A DNA stretch of 64,000 bases from Roseococcus pinisoli (lineage in GTDB: Bacteria > Pseudomonadota > Alphaproteobacteria > Acetobacterales > Acetobacteraceae), in assembly GCF_018413645.1 (NCBI RefSeq), contig NZ_JAHCDA010000001.1, positions 1,302,001 through 1,366,000 on the forward strand, given 5' to 3'. Below the pieces are notes generated by a model, which did not search any database, had not been told where the DNA came from, and saw only the letters and a list, made by a program, of their open reading frames with translations. Positions 24,663-34,018 of this stretch are shown one piece after another. Made by a program: the position numbers and the translations under genes. Positions within the stretch are counted from its first letter, which is position 1. Every line of letters starts with the position of its first letter.

Positions 24663-25925
24663 ATGGAGGCAGCCTTCAGCATCGGAGCGACGACGCCATC
24701 TCCTGCCGCCTTGGCGGCGGTGCCGGAAGGCGGCGTTGGCTTCGAGGAGGCCCTGGCGCGGAGCCTGTTTCTGTCGGAGGAGGTTGCTCCGTTGGCCCCG
24801 GATGCGATGCCTTCGGAACCAATCATTCCGGCGGCCGGCGGCTCACCGATCCTGAGCCGGAAAACGCCTTCTACGTCCGGCGGGGAGACGTTTCCGCCGG
24901 ACGTCGAGGAAGCGGCACTCGCTCCGGCGCCTGTGGAAGAGGAGGCCGGCGCCATGCCGGAATGGCCTCATTCGCCGTTCGTGCAGGAGGAGCCTGATTC
25001 CGTCCGAATGATCCTCCCGGAGCTTGAGCCCGAGAGGAAGGAACAAGCATGCTCGCCGGATTCTTCTTCGGATGTGTCGGTCTCACCGCTTCTCCCCCCG
25101 GTCTTGCTGTCCGCCGCTCCGGTCATGACCGCGTCCCGAGCCGGAACGGATGAAAGGATGGACGCGCCGGTTTCTGGGCGCAGGGCGGCAAACCCGGAAG
25201 TGGCGCTACGGAATGCCGTGACCGCGCCTCAGTCTGACGGCAGTGTCCCGGCTTCCGTGGAGCCGACCGTTGCATCGGTGGCCCATGACTCGCCCGTCGA
25301 CGGCGCTGCCACCACCGAAGCTGCAGATGCCCCGGACGCTCCGCGACCCCTGCAGCCCCAGCTGCTATCCCGTGCTTCGTCGGAGCGGGCCGCGTCATCT
25401 CCAAAGGCATCGGAGCACCAAGATGGCATGCCGGAACTGATGGCGGCTCCGCCTCTCCGTTCGGGACAGGTCCTGGCGCCCCCGCCCTCTTCGCTCACGG
25501 GCCTTGCCGCACCACCGCCCATCCGCCAGGTGGCCTCGATCGCCGTGGCGCTCGCTTTCAAAAGCGGGAGTTCGAACGGCTTCGACCTCTCGCTGGAGCC
25601 TGCCGAGCTCGGCCGCGTGATGGTCCGCGTGGAGCGCGACGGCGACCGCCACAGCATCCAGGTGATCGCCGAACGGCCCGAAACGCTGGCCTTGCTCCAG
25701 CGGGACCGGAGCGAGCTCGATCGCGGCCTCGCCGAGGTCGGGCTGCGCATGGAGCCGGGCGGGATCAGCTTCTCGCTCGACGCCGAGGGTGCCGAAGGGC
25801 AGGGCGGCGATGGGGCCTCGCGGCAGGGCGGTGCTTCCCGTGGAGGCAGGACCGCTGTGCCGACCTTCGAAGGCCAACCCGCGCCGCCGCACGCAGCGCG
25901 CGGCCTGCTCGACCTGCATATCTGA
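24663..25925 (+). CDS. fliK: Flagellar hook-length control protein FliK
   Basis: The molecular ruler that stops hook growth and switches export specificity. The 420 residues show the usual split. A long low-complexity, Pro/Ser/Ala/Glu-rich and poorly conserved N-terminal two-thirds precedes a compact C-terminal domain around residue 300 with the FliK core SLEPAELGRVMVRVERDG and LLQRDRSELDRGLAEVG. It lies directly in front of flgD and diverges from flgE, the hook subunit it controls. The sigma-54 promoter at 24583 should drive it. Confidence 0.88.
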   Translation: MEAAFSIGATTPSPAALAAVPEGGVGFEEALARSLFLSEEVAPLAPDAMPSEPIIPAAGGSPILSRKTPSTSGGETFPPDVEEAALAPAPVEEEAGAMPEWPHSPFVQEEPDSVRMILPELEPERKEQACSPDSSSDVSVSPLLPPVLLSAAPVMTASRAGTDERMDAPVSGRRAANPEVALRNAVTAPQSDGSVPASVEPTVASVAHDSPVDGAATTEAADAPDAPRPLQPQLLSRASSERAASSPKASEHQDGMPELMAAPPLRSGQVLAPPPSSLTGLAAPPPIRQVASIAVALAFKSGSSNGFDLSLEPAELGRVMVRVERDGDRHSIQVIAERPETLALLQRDRSELDRGLAEVGLRMEPGGISFSLDAEGAEGQGGDGASRQGGASRGGRTAVPTFEGQPAPPHAARGLLDLHI

Positions 25926-25943
25926 CGGAATGGGAGACACGCC

Positions 25944-26615
25944 ATGAGCGGCGCGATCAACGGCACGACTGGAGCCGGCGGCGGGGCCGCGGCGCGGGGC
26001 GCCACGAGCGGCACGGGCCTCGGCGCCGACTTCAACACCTTCCTCACGCTGCTGACGACGCAGCTTCGCCATCAGGATCCGACCAATGCCATGGATCCCA
26101 ACGAGATGACGCGGCAGCTGGTGCAGTTCGCGGGCGTGGAACAGCAGATCACGACCAACAATCGCCTCCAGACGCTGATCTCCGTGCAGCAGGGCTCACA
26201 GCTTGTGGCCGCGGCGCCGCTGATGGGCCGGATGGTCGAGGTGGAGAGCGACCATCTCTCGCTGCAGGGCGGGCAGGCGGTGCTGCGGCTGCCGCCCGCC
26301 GGCGAAGCCCGTCGCGTGGGGATCGGCGTGCTCGACGCGCAGGGCAACCTGATCCGCACGGCGCAGGTCGACCTCGGCGCAGTGCCGACGGAATGGAGCT
26401 GGGATGGAGCCGACGCCTCCGGCGCGCGGCGGCCGGACGGCGCCTATACCTATGTCCTCGCGGGCGCGACGCTGGAGGGAAGCCGGGTGGCGGTGACGGG
26501 CACGGTGCTCGGGCGGGCCACGGGGGTGGAGCGGCGCGACGGCGAGGTCAGGCTGAACCTCGGCGCGCTGACCGTCAGCTTCGACAAGCTGCGCGGCCTG
26601 GCGGGCGGCAGCTGA
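25944..26615 (+). CDS. flgD: Flagellar hook assembly scaffold FlgD
   Basis: The hook cap that directs FlgE polymerisation. The 223 residues show the N-terminal FlgD signature (FNTFLTLLTTQLRHQDPTNAMD, then FAGVEQQITTN). A C-terminal Ig/tudor-like domain follows, with a Gly-rich beta pattern and WSWDGADASGARRPDGAYTY. GGGAG precedes the ATG. It is 18 bases downstream of fliK and probably in the same transcript. Confidence 0.93.
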   Translation: MSGAINGTTGAGGGAAARGATSGTGLGADFNTFLTLLTTQLRHQDPTNAMDPNEMTRQLVQFAGVEQQITTNNRLQTLISVQQGSQLVAAAPLMGRMVEVESDHLSLQGGQAVLRLPPAGEARRVGIGVLDAQGNLIRTAQVDLGAVPTEWSWDGADASGARRPDGAYTYVLAGATLEGSRVAVTGTVLGRATGVERRDGEVRLNLGALTVSFDKLRGLAGGS

Positions 26616-26676
26616 TCCGCTGAATCCCCGCGCGCGTTAACCCATCGGAAAGAGGTCGGAAGGCAAGTTCTGCCGA

Positions 26677-26691
26677 GGGCACAGGAAGTGC
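26677..26691 (+). promoter_or_regulatory. Sigma-54-like promoter for the fliF operon
   Basis: GGGCACAGGAAGTGC has the GG-N10-GC geometry and a good -24 block (GGCAC). The -12 block GTGC is imperfect. It lies 44 bases before fliF and would start transcription near 26703. Confidence 0.5.
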
Positions 26692-26734
26692 CTTGGGAGA
26701 GCCGCATGTTCGCTTCCGAAGCCGCTGAACCGGG

Positions 26735-28366
26735 ATGACCGTGCAGAACCTGATCGGCCAGCTTCGTGGTCTCGGGCGCGTGCAGCTGGCCGCGCTGGCG
26801 GGCGTCGGCCTCGGCGTGCTGGGGCTGCTCGCCTGGCTGGTCCTGCGGGCCGGAACGCCGCCGCTGGGCCTCCTTTATGGCGAGCTGGAGACGCGGGATG
26901 CGGGTGCCGTCATCGCGGCGCTGGAGCGGCAGAGAGTGACCTACCGCCTCGCCGCCAACGGAACCCAGGTGCTGGTGCCGGCGGAGGATGTGCCGCGGCT
27001 GCGGCTCGCTTTGGCACGGGAGGGCCTGCCGGCCGGCGGCTCCATCGGCAACGAGATCTTCGACCGCGGCGAAAGCCTCACCACCACGCCCTTCCAGCAG
27101 GAGATGAACCGCCTCCGCGCGCTGGAAGGAGAACTCGCGCGAAGCATCCGCGGTCTGCAGGGCGTACGGGGCGCGCGCGTGCATCTGGTGCTGCCGCGCC
27201 GCGAGGCCTTCTCGCGCGAGCGGGCCGAGGCGCAGGCCAGCGTGCTGCTGACCATGCAGGGCGCGCAGCGGCTGGATCGCGAGGGCGTGCAGGCCGTGCT
27301 GCACCTCGTCGTCACGGCCGTGCCCTCGCTGCGCGCGCAGAACGTCTCGATCGTGGACAGCCGCGGCGAGCTGCTCGCGCGCGGCGGACAGGCGTTTACC
27401 GGCCCCGCCGGCGCGCAGACGCAGGACGAGCGGCGACGCGGCCAGGAAGCGCGGCTGGCGCGCGGCGTGGAGGAGATGCTGGAGCGCGTCCTCGGCCCGG
27501 GCCGCGTCCGCGTCGAGGTCGCGATGGAGATGGATCACGAGCGCGTCGAGACGCGGGAGGAGCGCTTCGATCCCGACAACCAGGTGCCTCGCAGCACGCA
27601 GAGCACGAGCGAGACCAACCGCACGCAGGAAAACGCCACGGTCAGCGTCGCGAACAACCTGCCCGGGGCGGAGCCGCCCGGCGGCGGTACCGGAAACGGC
27701 AATACCGAGAACCGCCAGGAGGAGACGATCAACTACGAGATCGGCCGCTCCACGCGCAGCGTGCTCCGCGAGCATCCGGTGGTGCGACGCCTGACGGTGG
27801 CCGTGCTGGTGGACGGCGTTGTCGAGCCACAGGCCGACGGGACAGCGACCCATCGCGAACGCACGCCCGAGGAGCTCACGCGGATCGCAGGCCTCGTTCG
27901 CAACGCGGTCGGTTTCGACGAGCAGCGCGGCGACCGGGTGGAGGTCGTCTCGATGCGCTTCGCCGAGGCCGAGCCGGTGATGCGCCTGACGGGGCCGCTG
28001 GGTCTCGATATCGCGCCGGCCATCCTGGCGCGGCTGCTGGAAACCGCGCTGATCGGCGTCCTGGTCCTGCTGACGCTGCTGCTGGTGGTGCGACCCTTCG
28101 CGCGCCGGCTGGCGATCTCCCTCAATCCCTTGCCGGCCCTGGCCGGTGCGGCGGGGGGCATGGGCGGCATCGGCGGGGCCTCCGAGATCGCGCCGGCCTT
28201 GCCGCCGCCCAGCCCTGACCCCGATTCCGAGGAAGAGCGGATGATCCACCTCGCCCATGTGCAGGGGCAAATGCGGGCGTCGCTGATCACGCGGATCACC
28301 GAGGAGAATCCGGATCAGGCCCTGCTCGTTGTCCGCCGCTGGCTGACGCCGGAGGAGGAGGCATGA
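26735..28366 (+). CDS. fliF: Flagellar MS-ring protein FliF
   Basis: Forms the MS ring in the inner membrane on which the export apparatus and switch assemble. The 543 residues have a transmembrane helix near residues 20-43. The YscJ-like ring domains include [20 protein letters not shown] and [24 protein letters not shown] second membrane helix lies near residues 430-455 ([19 protein letters not shown]). The cytoplasmic C-terminal tail that binds FliG follows. There is little Shine-Dalgarno at the ATG. A 10-codon leader ORF at 26706 ends in an ATGA overlap with this start. Confidence 0.94.
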   Translation: MTVQNLIGQLRGLGRVQLAALAGVGLGVLGLLAWLVLRAGTPPLGLLYGELETRDAGAVIAALERQRVTYRLAANGTQVLVPAEDVPRLRLALAREGLPAGGSIGNEIFDRGESLTTTPFQQEMNRLRALEGELARSIRGLQGVRGARVHLVLPRREAFSRERAEAQASVLLTMQGAQRLDREGVQAVLHLVVTAVPSLRAQNVSIVDSRGELLARGGQAFTGPAGAQTQDERRRGQEARLARGVEEMLERVLGPGRVRVEVAMEMDHERVETREERFDPDNQVPRSTQSTSETNRTQENATVSVANNLPGAEPPGGGTGNGNTENRQEETINYEIGRSTRSVLREHPVVRRLTVAVLVDGVVEPQADGTATHRERTPEELTRIAGLVRNAVGFDEQRGDRVEVVSMRFAEAEPVMRLTGPLGLDIAPAILARLLETALIGVLVLLTLLLVVRPFARRLAISLNPLPALAGAAGGMGGIGGASEIAPALPPPSPDPDSEEERMIHLAHVQGQMRASLITRITEENPDQALLVVRRWLTPEEEA

Positions 28367-29367
28367 GCATGACGCGGACGCTGCGCGGGCCCCAGAAGGC
28401 GGCGGTGCTCATGCTGGCGCTAGGCGAGGATCATGCCTCTCGCCTTTTCGCGCGCATGCACGAGGATGAGATCCGCGATCTCTCCTCCGCCATGTCGCAG
28501 CTGGGCACGATTCCCGCGCAGACGGTCGAGGAGATTTGCGACGAGTTCGCGCGCCATCTGGGCAAGGCCGGCCATCTCATCGGCTCCTTCGAAAGCACCG
28601 AGCGCCTTCTGCTGAAGACGCTTCCGCGCGAGCGCGTCGCGCAGATCATGGACGAGATCCGCGGGCCTGCCGGCCGCACCATGTGGGACAAGCTCGGCAA
28701 CGTGAACGAGACGGTCCTCGCGAACTACCTGAAAAATGAATACCCGCAGACCGTGGCCGTCGTGCTGAGCAAGGTGAAGCCCGACCATGCCGCGCGCGTT
28801 CTCTCCATCCTGCCGGACGGCTTCGCCATGGAGGTCGTCATGCGGATGCTGCGCATGGAGAATGTGCAGAAGGAAGCGCTCGACGGTGTGGAGCGCACGC
28901 TCAAGATGGAGTTCATGTCCAACCTCGCGCGCTCCACGCGCCGCGATGCACATGAGATGATGGCCGAGATCTTCAACGGCCTCGACCGTCAGGCGGAAAG
29001 CCGGATCATGGCCGCCCTGGAGGAACGCAATCTCGAAGCCGCGGAACGCATCCGCGCCCTCATGTTCACCTTCGACGATCTGCGGCGCGTCGACGGCCAG
29101 GGGCTCCAGGTGCTGCTGCGCGCGGTCGAGAAGGATCGCCTCACGCTCGCGCTGAAGGGCACGACGGAGGAGATGCGCGAGCTCTTTTTCGGCAACATGA
29201 CGGAGCGCGCGGCCAAGCTGCTGCGCGATGACATCGCCGCACTCGGCCCGGTTCGCCTCAAGGATGTGGATGAGGCACAGGCGGCGATTGTCGCCACGGC
29301 GAAGGACCTCTCCTCGCAGGGTCAGCTTCAGCTCTCGGAGGGCAGGGATGACGAGCTTGTCGATTAA
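28363..29367 (+). CDS. fliG: Flagellar motor switch protein FliG
   Basis: The rotor protein that contacts the stator and carries torque and switching. The 334 residues have the N-terminal FliF-binding domain ([22 protein letters not shown]). The middle EHPQ-like armadillo region here reads [24 protein letters not shown]. The C-terminal torque helix has [23 protein letters not shown] with charged residues in place. It overlaps the fliF stop (ATGA); an ATG six bases on is an alternative start. Confidence 0.95.
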   Translation: MSMTRTLRGPQKAAVLMLALGEDHASRLFARMHEDEIRDLSSAMSQLGTIPAQTVEEICDEFARHLGKAGHLIGSFESTERLLLKTLPRERVAQIMDEIRGPAGRTMWDKLGNVNETVLANYLKNEYPQTVAVVLSKVKPDHAARVLSILPDGFAMEVVMRMLRMENVQKEALDGVERTLKMEFMSNLARSTRRDAHEMMAEIFNGLDRQAESRIMAALEERNLEAAERIRALMFTFDDLRRVDGQGLQVLLRAVEKDRLTLALKGTTEEMRELFFGNMTERAAKLLRDDIAALGPVRLKDVDEAQAAIVATAKDLSSQGQLQLSEGRDDELVD

Positions 29368-29385
29368 GGTGGGGGAGGCCGTGGC

Positions 29386-29709
29386 ATGAGCGGAAATGCG
29401 GAGTTCGAGCCGATGCCTCCCGGCGCGGCGGGCCCCTCGCCGGAACGGCCCGTCCTCCAGCGCGATCTGGAGGCGATCTACGACATCCCGGTCCAGGTCA
29501 GCGCGGTGCTGGGCCGCGCGACGATGCAGGTCAGCCAGCTCCTCAAGCTCGGCCGGGGCGCCGTGGTCGAGCTCGACCGCAAGCTCGGTGAGGCGGTGGA
29601 CATCTACGTCAACAATCGCCTCGTCGCGCGCGGCGAGGTGGTGATGGTGGAGGATAATCGCCTCGGCATCACCATGACCGAGATCGTGAAGGCGGATCGC
29701 GGGATATGA
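29386..29709 (+). CDS. fliN: Flagellar motor switch protein FliN
   Basis: The C-ring subunit of the switch complex. The 107 residues carry the SpoA/FliN domain: IYDIPVQVSAVLGRATMQVSQLLKLGRGAVVELD and VDIYVNNRLVARGEVVMVEDNRLGITMTEI, both shown in parts. It follows fliG by 18 bases. The usual intervening fliH (flbE) is absent. The stop overlaps the flbD start as ATGA. Confidence 0.95.
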   Translation: MSGNAEFEPMPPGAAGPSPERPVLQRDLEAIYDIPVQVSAVLGRATMQVSQLLKLGRGAVVELDRKLGEAVDIYVNNRLVARGEVVMVEDNRLGITMTEIVKADRGI

Positions 29710-31082
29710 CGCGGCTGCTGATCATCGGCTCGCTGTCGGGCGAGCTGGGGCAGGCGGCGCGGATCGCGAATGCGCGCGGCGCCTGCCTCGCGCAGGCGGA
29801 TGGGGTGGCGTCGGGCCTCGCGCATCTCCGCCTCGAGGGCGCGGATCTCGTCCTGGCCGATCTGCGGCATGATCTCCCATGGCTGCTGGAGCGCCTGGCC
29901 GAGGAGCGCATCGCGACGCCGGTCGTGGCCTGCGGGCTGGACGCCGATCCGGAGGCCGTGCTGAGCGCGATCCGCGCCGGCGCGCGTGAGTTCCTGCCCC
30001 TGCCGCCGGAAGCCGAGCTGATCGCCGCCATGCTCGAGGCGGTGACGGCGCGGGAAGGGCTGCCCGTCTGGCGTGACCCGGCCATGCGGGCGCTGCTGGA
30101 GCGCGCGGGGCAGCTCGCCCGCGCGGAGGCGTCCGTGCTCATCACGGGCGAAAGCGGCACGGGCAAGGAGGTGCTGGCGCGGCATATCCACGCCTCCTCT
30201 CGCCGGTCGCGCGGGCCCTTCGTCGCGCTCAATTGCGCGGCGCTGCCCGAGACGCTGCTGGAGAGCGAGCTCTTCGGCCATGAGAGGGGTGCCTTCAGCG
30301 GCGCTGTTGCCGCGCGCAAGGGAAAGTTCGAGCAGGCCGAGCGCGGAACACTACTGCTGGACGAGATCGGCGAGATGGATCCCCGCCTGCAGGCCAAGCT
30401 CCTGCGGACCCTCCAGGAGCGCGAGGTGGACCGGCTGGGCGGCACTCACCCCGTGAAGATCGACGTGCGGATCCTGGCCGCGACGCATCGTGACCTGCCG
30501 GCCGAGGTTCGCGCCGGACGCTTTCGCGAGGACCTCTACTTCCGGCTCAACGTCGTGCAGCTGCAGATCCCGCCCTTGCGCGAACGCGGCGAGGACATCC
30601 TGCCGCTCGCCGCGCATTTCGTCGCCCGTTACTCGACCGCCAATGGGCTGCCGGAGCGAGCGATCTCGGGCGCCGCGATCGCCCGGCTCATGGCCCATCC
30701 CTGGCCGGGCAATGTGCGCGAGCTCGAGAACGCGATGCACCGCGCGGTGCTTCTCGCCACGGGTCGAGAGATCGGTGCGGAAGCGATCGAGCTCGAGGCT
30801 GTGCCGGAGGAAGCGCCCGCTGCCCATCAGGCCACGGCACTCGCCGCGGCGAAGCCCGTCGGTTCCGCCATCGCCACCTTGGTCGGCCGTCGGATGGAGG
30901 AGGTGGAGCGCGACCTCATTCTCGAGACGCTGGGCCGCTGCCTCGGCAACCGCACGCGCGCGGCGGAGATCCTGGGCATTTCCATCCGCACCATGCGCAA
31001 CAAGCTCGCGGAGTATCGCGGGCAGGGACTGCCCGTTCCGCCGGCCCCGGGGCAGGCGCCGGATGCCTGGAAGGTTGCATGA
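29706..31082 (+). CDS. flbD: Sigma-54-dependent flagellar regulator FlbD
   Basis: Activates sigma-54 class flagellar promoters and can repress earlier ones. The 458 residues have a degenerate receiver domain (residues 1-115): Asp52 is present in VLADLRHD, but the N-terminal acidic pair is missing. The AAA+ domain shows Walker A GESGTGKE (148-155) and Walker B GTLLLDEIGEM. The sigma-54 loop reads GAFSGA (195-200) in place of GAFTGA. A Fis-type helix-turn-helix follows (NRTRAAEILGISIRTMRNKL). Its targets here are likely the sigma-54 sites near 24488, 24583 and 26677. Confidence 0.92.
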   Translation: MTRLLIIGSLSGELGQAARIANARGACLAQADGVASGLAHLRLEGADLVLADLRHDLPWLLERLAEERIATPVVACGLDADPEAVLSAIRAGAREFLPLPPEAELIAAMLEAVTAREGLPVWRDPAMRALLERAGQLARAEASVLITGESGTGKEVLARHIHASSRRSRGPFVALNCAALPETLLESELFGHERGAFSGAVAARKGKFEQAERGTLLLDEIGEMDPRLQAKLLRTLQEREVDRLGGTHPVKIDVRILAATHRDLPAEVRAGRFREDLYFRLNVVQLQIPPLRERGEDILPLAAHFVARYSTANGLPERAISGAAIARLMAHPWPGNVRELENAMHRAVLLATGREIGAEAIELEAVPEEAPAAHQATALAAAKPVGSAIATLVGRRMEEVERDLILETLGRCLGNRTRAAEILGISIRTMRNKLAEYRGQGLPVPPAPGQAPDAWKVA

Positions 31083-33139
31083 GGGATTTCGCGCTGCCGG
31101 CCTGGCTCAGCGGCCTGCGCCTCTCCTCCGAGGTGGCGCTGGTGGTGGGCATCGCGCTGGTGCTCGTGATCCTCGTCGTGCCGCTGCCGGGCGCCCTGCT
31201 GGACGCGGCTTCCGCGCTCAACATCACCGCCTCCGTGCTGATGCTGATGGTGACGCTGCTGCTGGCACGCCCGCTGGACTTCCAGTCCTTCCCGCAGCTG
31301 CTGCTCATCACCACGCTGTTCCGCCTCGGCCTCAACGTCGGCACCACGCGCGCGATCCTGGCCAGAGGGCATGAGGGGCCGGAGGCGGCGGGCGCGGTCA
31401 TCGCCACCTTCGGCCGCTACCTGATGGGCGGCGACATCCTGGTCGGCATGATCGTCTTCGCCATCCTGCTGATGGTGAACCACGTCGTCGTCTCCAAGGG
31501 CGCGAGCCGCGTGGCGGAGGTCGCGGCGCGCTTCCATCTGGACGCCATGCCCGGCAAGCAGATGGCCATCGACGCCGACCTGAACGCCGGCACCATCGAC
31601 GAGAACCAGGCGCGGGAACGCCGACGCGAGCTGCAGGAGGAGAGCGGCTTCCACGGTGCCATGGACGGCGCGGCGAAGTTTGTGAAAGGCGATGCGATCG
31701 CGGGCCTCGTCTCCACCTTCATCAACCTGCTGGGCGGGCTGGCGATCGGCGTCGGGCGGCACGGCATGGGCTTCATGGACGCCGTCGAGACCTATTCGAT
31801 CCTGACAGTGGGCGATGGGCTGGTTGGGCAGATTCCGGCGCTGCTCGTCTCCGTCGCCGCGGCGATCATCGTCACCAAGGCCGCGCGTGAGGAGCAGTCG
31901 GACCGGCTCATGGCGCGGGAACTCGCGGGGTGGAAGCCGCTGGCCATCGCCTCCGGCAGCGCGTTGTTCCTGGGCCTGACGCCGGGCATGCCGCTGCTGC
32001 CCTTCCTGGTGACCTCGGGCGCCACCGGCGCGGCCGCCTGGTTCCGCCGCCGGGCCGAGCTGACGCAGCCCCCGGAGCCCGAGGCGCCCCCCGCCGTGCC
32101 GACCGAGGCCGCGGTCTCCGAGGCGCTGCGCATGGATGTGCTCAGGCTGGAGCTCGGCTACGGGCTGCTCTCCCTGGCCTCCGGCGAAGCGCCCCGGCTG
32201 ACCGAGCAGATCCGCGGCCTGCGGCGGAACATCGCGCAGGAGATGGGCTTCGTCCTGCCCTCCGTGCGCATCCAGGACAATCTGGACCTGCCGCCCGATA
32301 CCTACGTCCTGCGCGTGAAGGAGATCGAGGCCGCGCGCGGCACGCTGCGCCCGCCGCTGCATCTCGCGATCAATCCGGAAGGTGGCACACCTGACATGCC
32401 GGGCGAGAAGACCAGCGAGCCCGCCTTCGGCCTTCCCGCGCTCTGGATCGAGGAGAAGCTGCGCGAGGAGGCGCTGATGCGCGGCTGCACCGTGGTGGAC
32501 TGCACCGGCGTGTTGGCGACGCACCTGACCGAGGTCGTGCGCGAGAATATGAGCGAACTGCTCTCCTACGCCGAGACCCAGAAGCTGCTCGACGAACTGC
32601 CGAGGGAGCAGCAGAAGCTGGTCTCCGACCTCATCCCGACGCAGGTGAGCGTCGGCGTACTGCAGCGGCTGCTGCAGGCTCTGCTGGCCGAGCGCGTCTC
32701 GATCCGCGACCTCTCGACCATCCTGGAAGGGGTGCAGGAGGCCGCATCCGCCAATCTCCGCGTGGTGCCGCAGATGCTGGCCATCGTCCGCATGCGGCTG
32801 GCGCGCCAGCTCTCCGAGGCGGCGCGGGGTCCGAAGGGCTATGTGCCGCTCGTCACCCTCTCGCCGGAATGGGAGGTGGCCTTCACCGAAAGCCTCAGCG
32901 GCCCGGCGGAGGATCGGCAGCTCGTGCTGGATCCGGGCCGCCTTCAGGCCTTCATGCAGCGCTTGCGCGACGTGCTGGACGCCCAGGCCGCGCAGGGCGA
33001 GCACGCGATCCTGCTCTGCTCGGGCGCGCTGCGGCCCCATCTGCGGGCGATCGTCGAGCGCTTCCGGCCGAGCACGGTGGTGCTGTCCCAGTCGGAGATC
33101 CACTGGCGTGCGCGCATCCGCACCCTGGCCAGTGTCTGA
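31079..33139 (+). CDS. flhA: Flagellar export protein FlhA
   Basis: The inner-membrane core of the flagellar type III export gate. The 686 residues have about eight N-terminal membrane segments up to roughly residue 310, including the FHIPEP-family signature around GLNVGTTRAIL, GASRVAEVAARFHLDAMPGKQMAIDADLNAG (shown in parts) and VGDGLVGQIPALLVSVAAAI. The large cytoplasmic domain follows from about residue 345. It overlaps the flbD stop (ATGA), so it is in the same operon. Confidence 0.95.
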   Translation: MRDFALPAWLSGLRLSSEVALVVGIALVLVILVVPLPGALLDAASALNITASVLMLMVTLLLARPLDFQSFPQLLLITTLFRLGLNVGTTRAILARGHEGPEAAGAVIATFGRYLMGGDILVGMIVFAILLMVNHVVVSKGASRVAEVAARFHLDAMPGKQMAIDADLNAGTIDENQARERRRELQEESGFHGAMDGAAKFVKGDAIAGLVSTFINLLGGLAIGVGRHGMGFMDAVETYSILTVGDGLVGQIPALLVSVAAAIIVTKAAREEQSDRLMARELAGWKPLAIASGSALFLGLTPGMPLLPFLVTSGATGAAAWFRRRAELTQPPEPEAPPAVPTEAAVSEALRMDVLRLELGYGLLSLASGEAPRLTEQIRGLRRNIAQEMGFVLPSVRIQDNLDLPPDTYVLRVKEIEAARGTLRPPLHLAINPEGGTPDMPGEKTSEPAFGLPALWIEEKLREEALMRGCTVVDCTGVLATHLTEVVRENMSELLSYAETQKLLDELPREQQKLVSDLIPTQVSVGVLQRLLQALLAERVSIRDLSTILEGVQEAASANLRVVPQMLAIVRMRLARQLSEAARGPKGYVPLVTLSPEWEVAFTESLSGPAEDRQLVLDPGRLQAFMQRLRDVLDAQAAQGEHAILLCSGALRPHLRAIVERFRPSTVVLSQSEIHWRARIRTLASV

Positions 33140-33142
33140 CCC

Positions 33143-34018
33143 ATGCGGCTGCGCGTCTTCCGGGCCCGTAGCGCAACCCTCGCTTTCGCTGCCGCGCGGG
33201 AGGCGATGGGCGAGGAGGCCGTCGTCCTCGGGGCGAGGCGGGTCGGTGGTGGCGTCGAGGTCACCGTCGCGCGGGAGACGGCCGAGCCGGAGCTCATCCC
33301 GCCGATCGAGGCCCATGGCTTCGGCCTCGCGCGGCACAACCTGCCGCTGGGCTTGCACTTCGCTGGCGGGGATCTGGTCACGGCCCTGGCGGCGCGGCTG
33401 GGCTTCGCGTCGCTGCCGGAGGAAAGCCCCATCCTCCTTGTGGGTCCGCCCGGTGCCGGCAAGACGCTCAGCTGCGCCAAACTGGCCGCACGCGCGAGCA
33501 TGGCCGGGCGGCGGCCCCTCGTCGTGACGGCCGATGATGCGCGGGCGGGGGCGGTGGAGCAGCTCGCGGCCTTCACGCGGCTGCTGGGCCTGACGCTCGC
33601 CGTCGCGGCCGAGCCGGAGGTGCTGGCCCGGGCGATGCAGCCACGGAAACCGGGCCAGCCCGTCTTCATCGACGGCTTCGGCTGCGATCCCTTCGATGCC
33701 GCGCAGGCCAGGCGCCTGCACCGCCTCACCCAGGCGGCGGAGGCCGTGCCGGTGCTGGTGCTTCCCGCCGGCCTCGATGCCGAGGAATCGGCCGAGCTCG
33801 CACGCGCCTTCCATCTGCTGGGCGCGCGCCATCTGCTGCCCACCCGGCTGGACGTGACGAGGCGGCTGGGCGGCGTCCTGGCCGCCGCGGCCGCCGGGCT
33901 CGCGCTGACCGAGGCCGGGGTTGGTCCGCAGGTCGCGGCAGGGCTTCATCCGCTGACCCCCCGCTGGCTGGCCGACCGGCTCCTCGCCGGGCCGGGACGG
34001 GAGATTGCGCCATGCTGA
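33143..34018 (+). CDS. flhF: Flagellar SRP-type GTPase FlhF, short form
   Basis: FlhF positions the first flagellar structures at the pole. This copy has 291 residues, shorter than most. It has a brief B domain (MRLRVFRARSATLAF with GEEAVVLGARR), a P-loop GPPGAGKT (101-108), a G2 region DDARAGAVEQL, and a G4-like TRLD (234-237) followed by GG. The G3 box that should read DTAGR is DGFGC (177-181), so GTP hydrolysis may be impaired. It ends inside the flhG start by 7 bases. Confidence 0.82.
   Translation: MRLRVFRARSATLAFAAAREAMGEEAVVLGARRVGGGVEVTVARETAEPELIPPIEAHGFGLARHNLPLGLHFAGGDLVTALAARLGFASLPEESPILLVGPPGAGKTLSCAKLAARASMAGRRPLVVTADDARAGAVEQLAAFTRLLGLTLAVAAEPEVLARAMQPRKPGQPVFIDGFGCDPFDAAQARRLHRLTQAAEAVPVLVLPAGLDAEESAELARAFHLLGARHLLPTRLDVTRRLGGVLAAAAAGLALTEAGVGPQVAAGLHPLTPRWLADRLLAGPGREIAPC

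Noticed and set aside
30827-33949. 1040-codon open frame opposite flbD, flhA and flhF
   Set aside because: Antisense shadow; the plus-strand flagellar genes are unmistakable.
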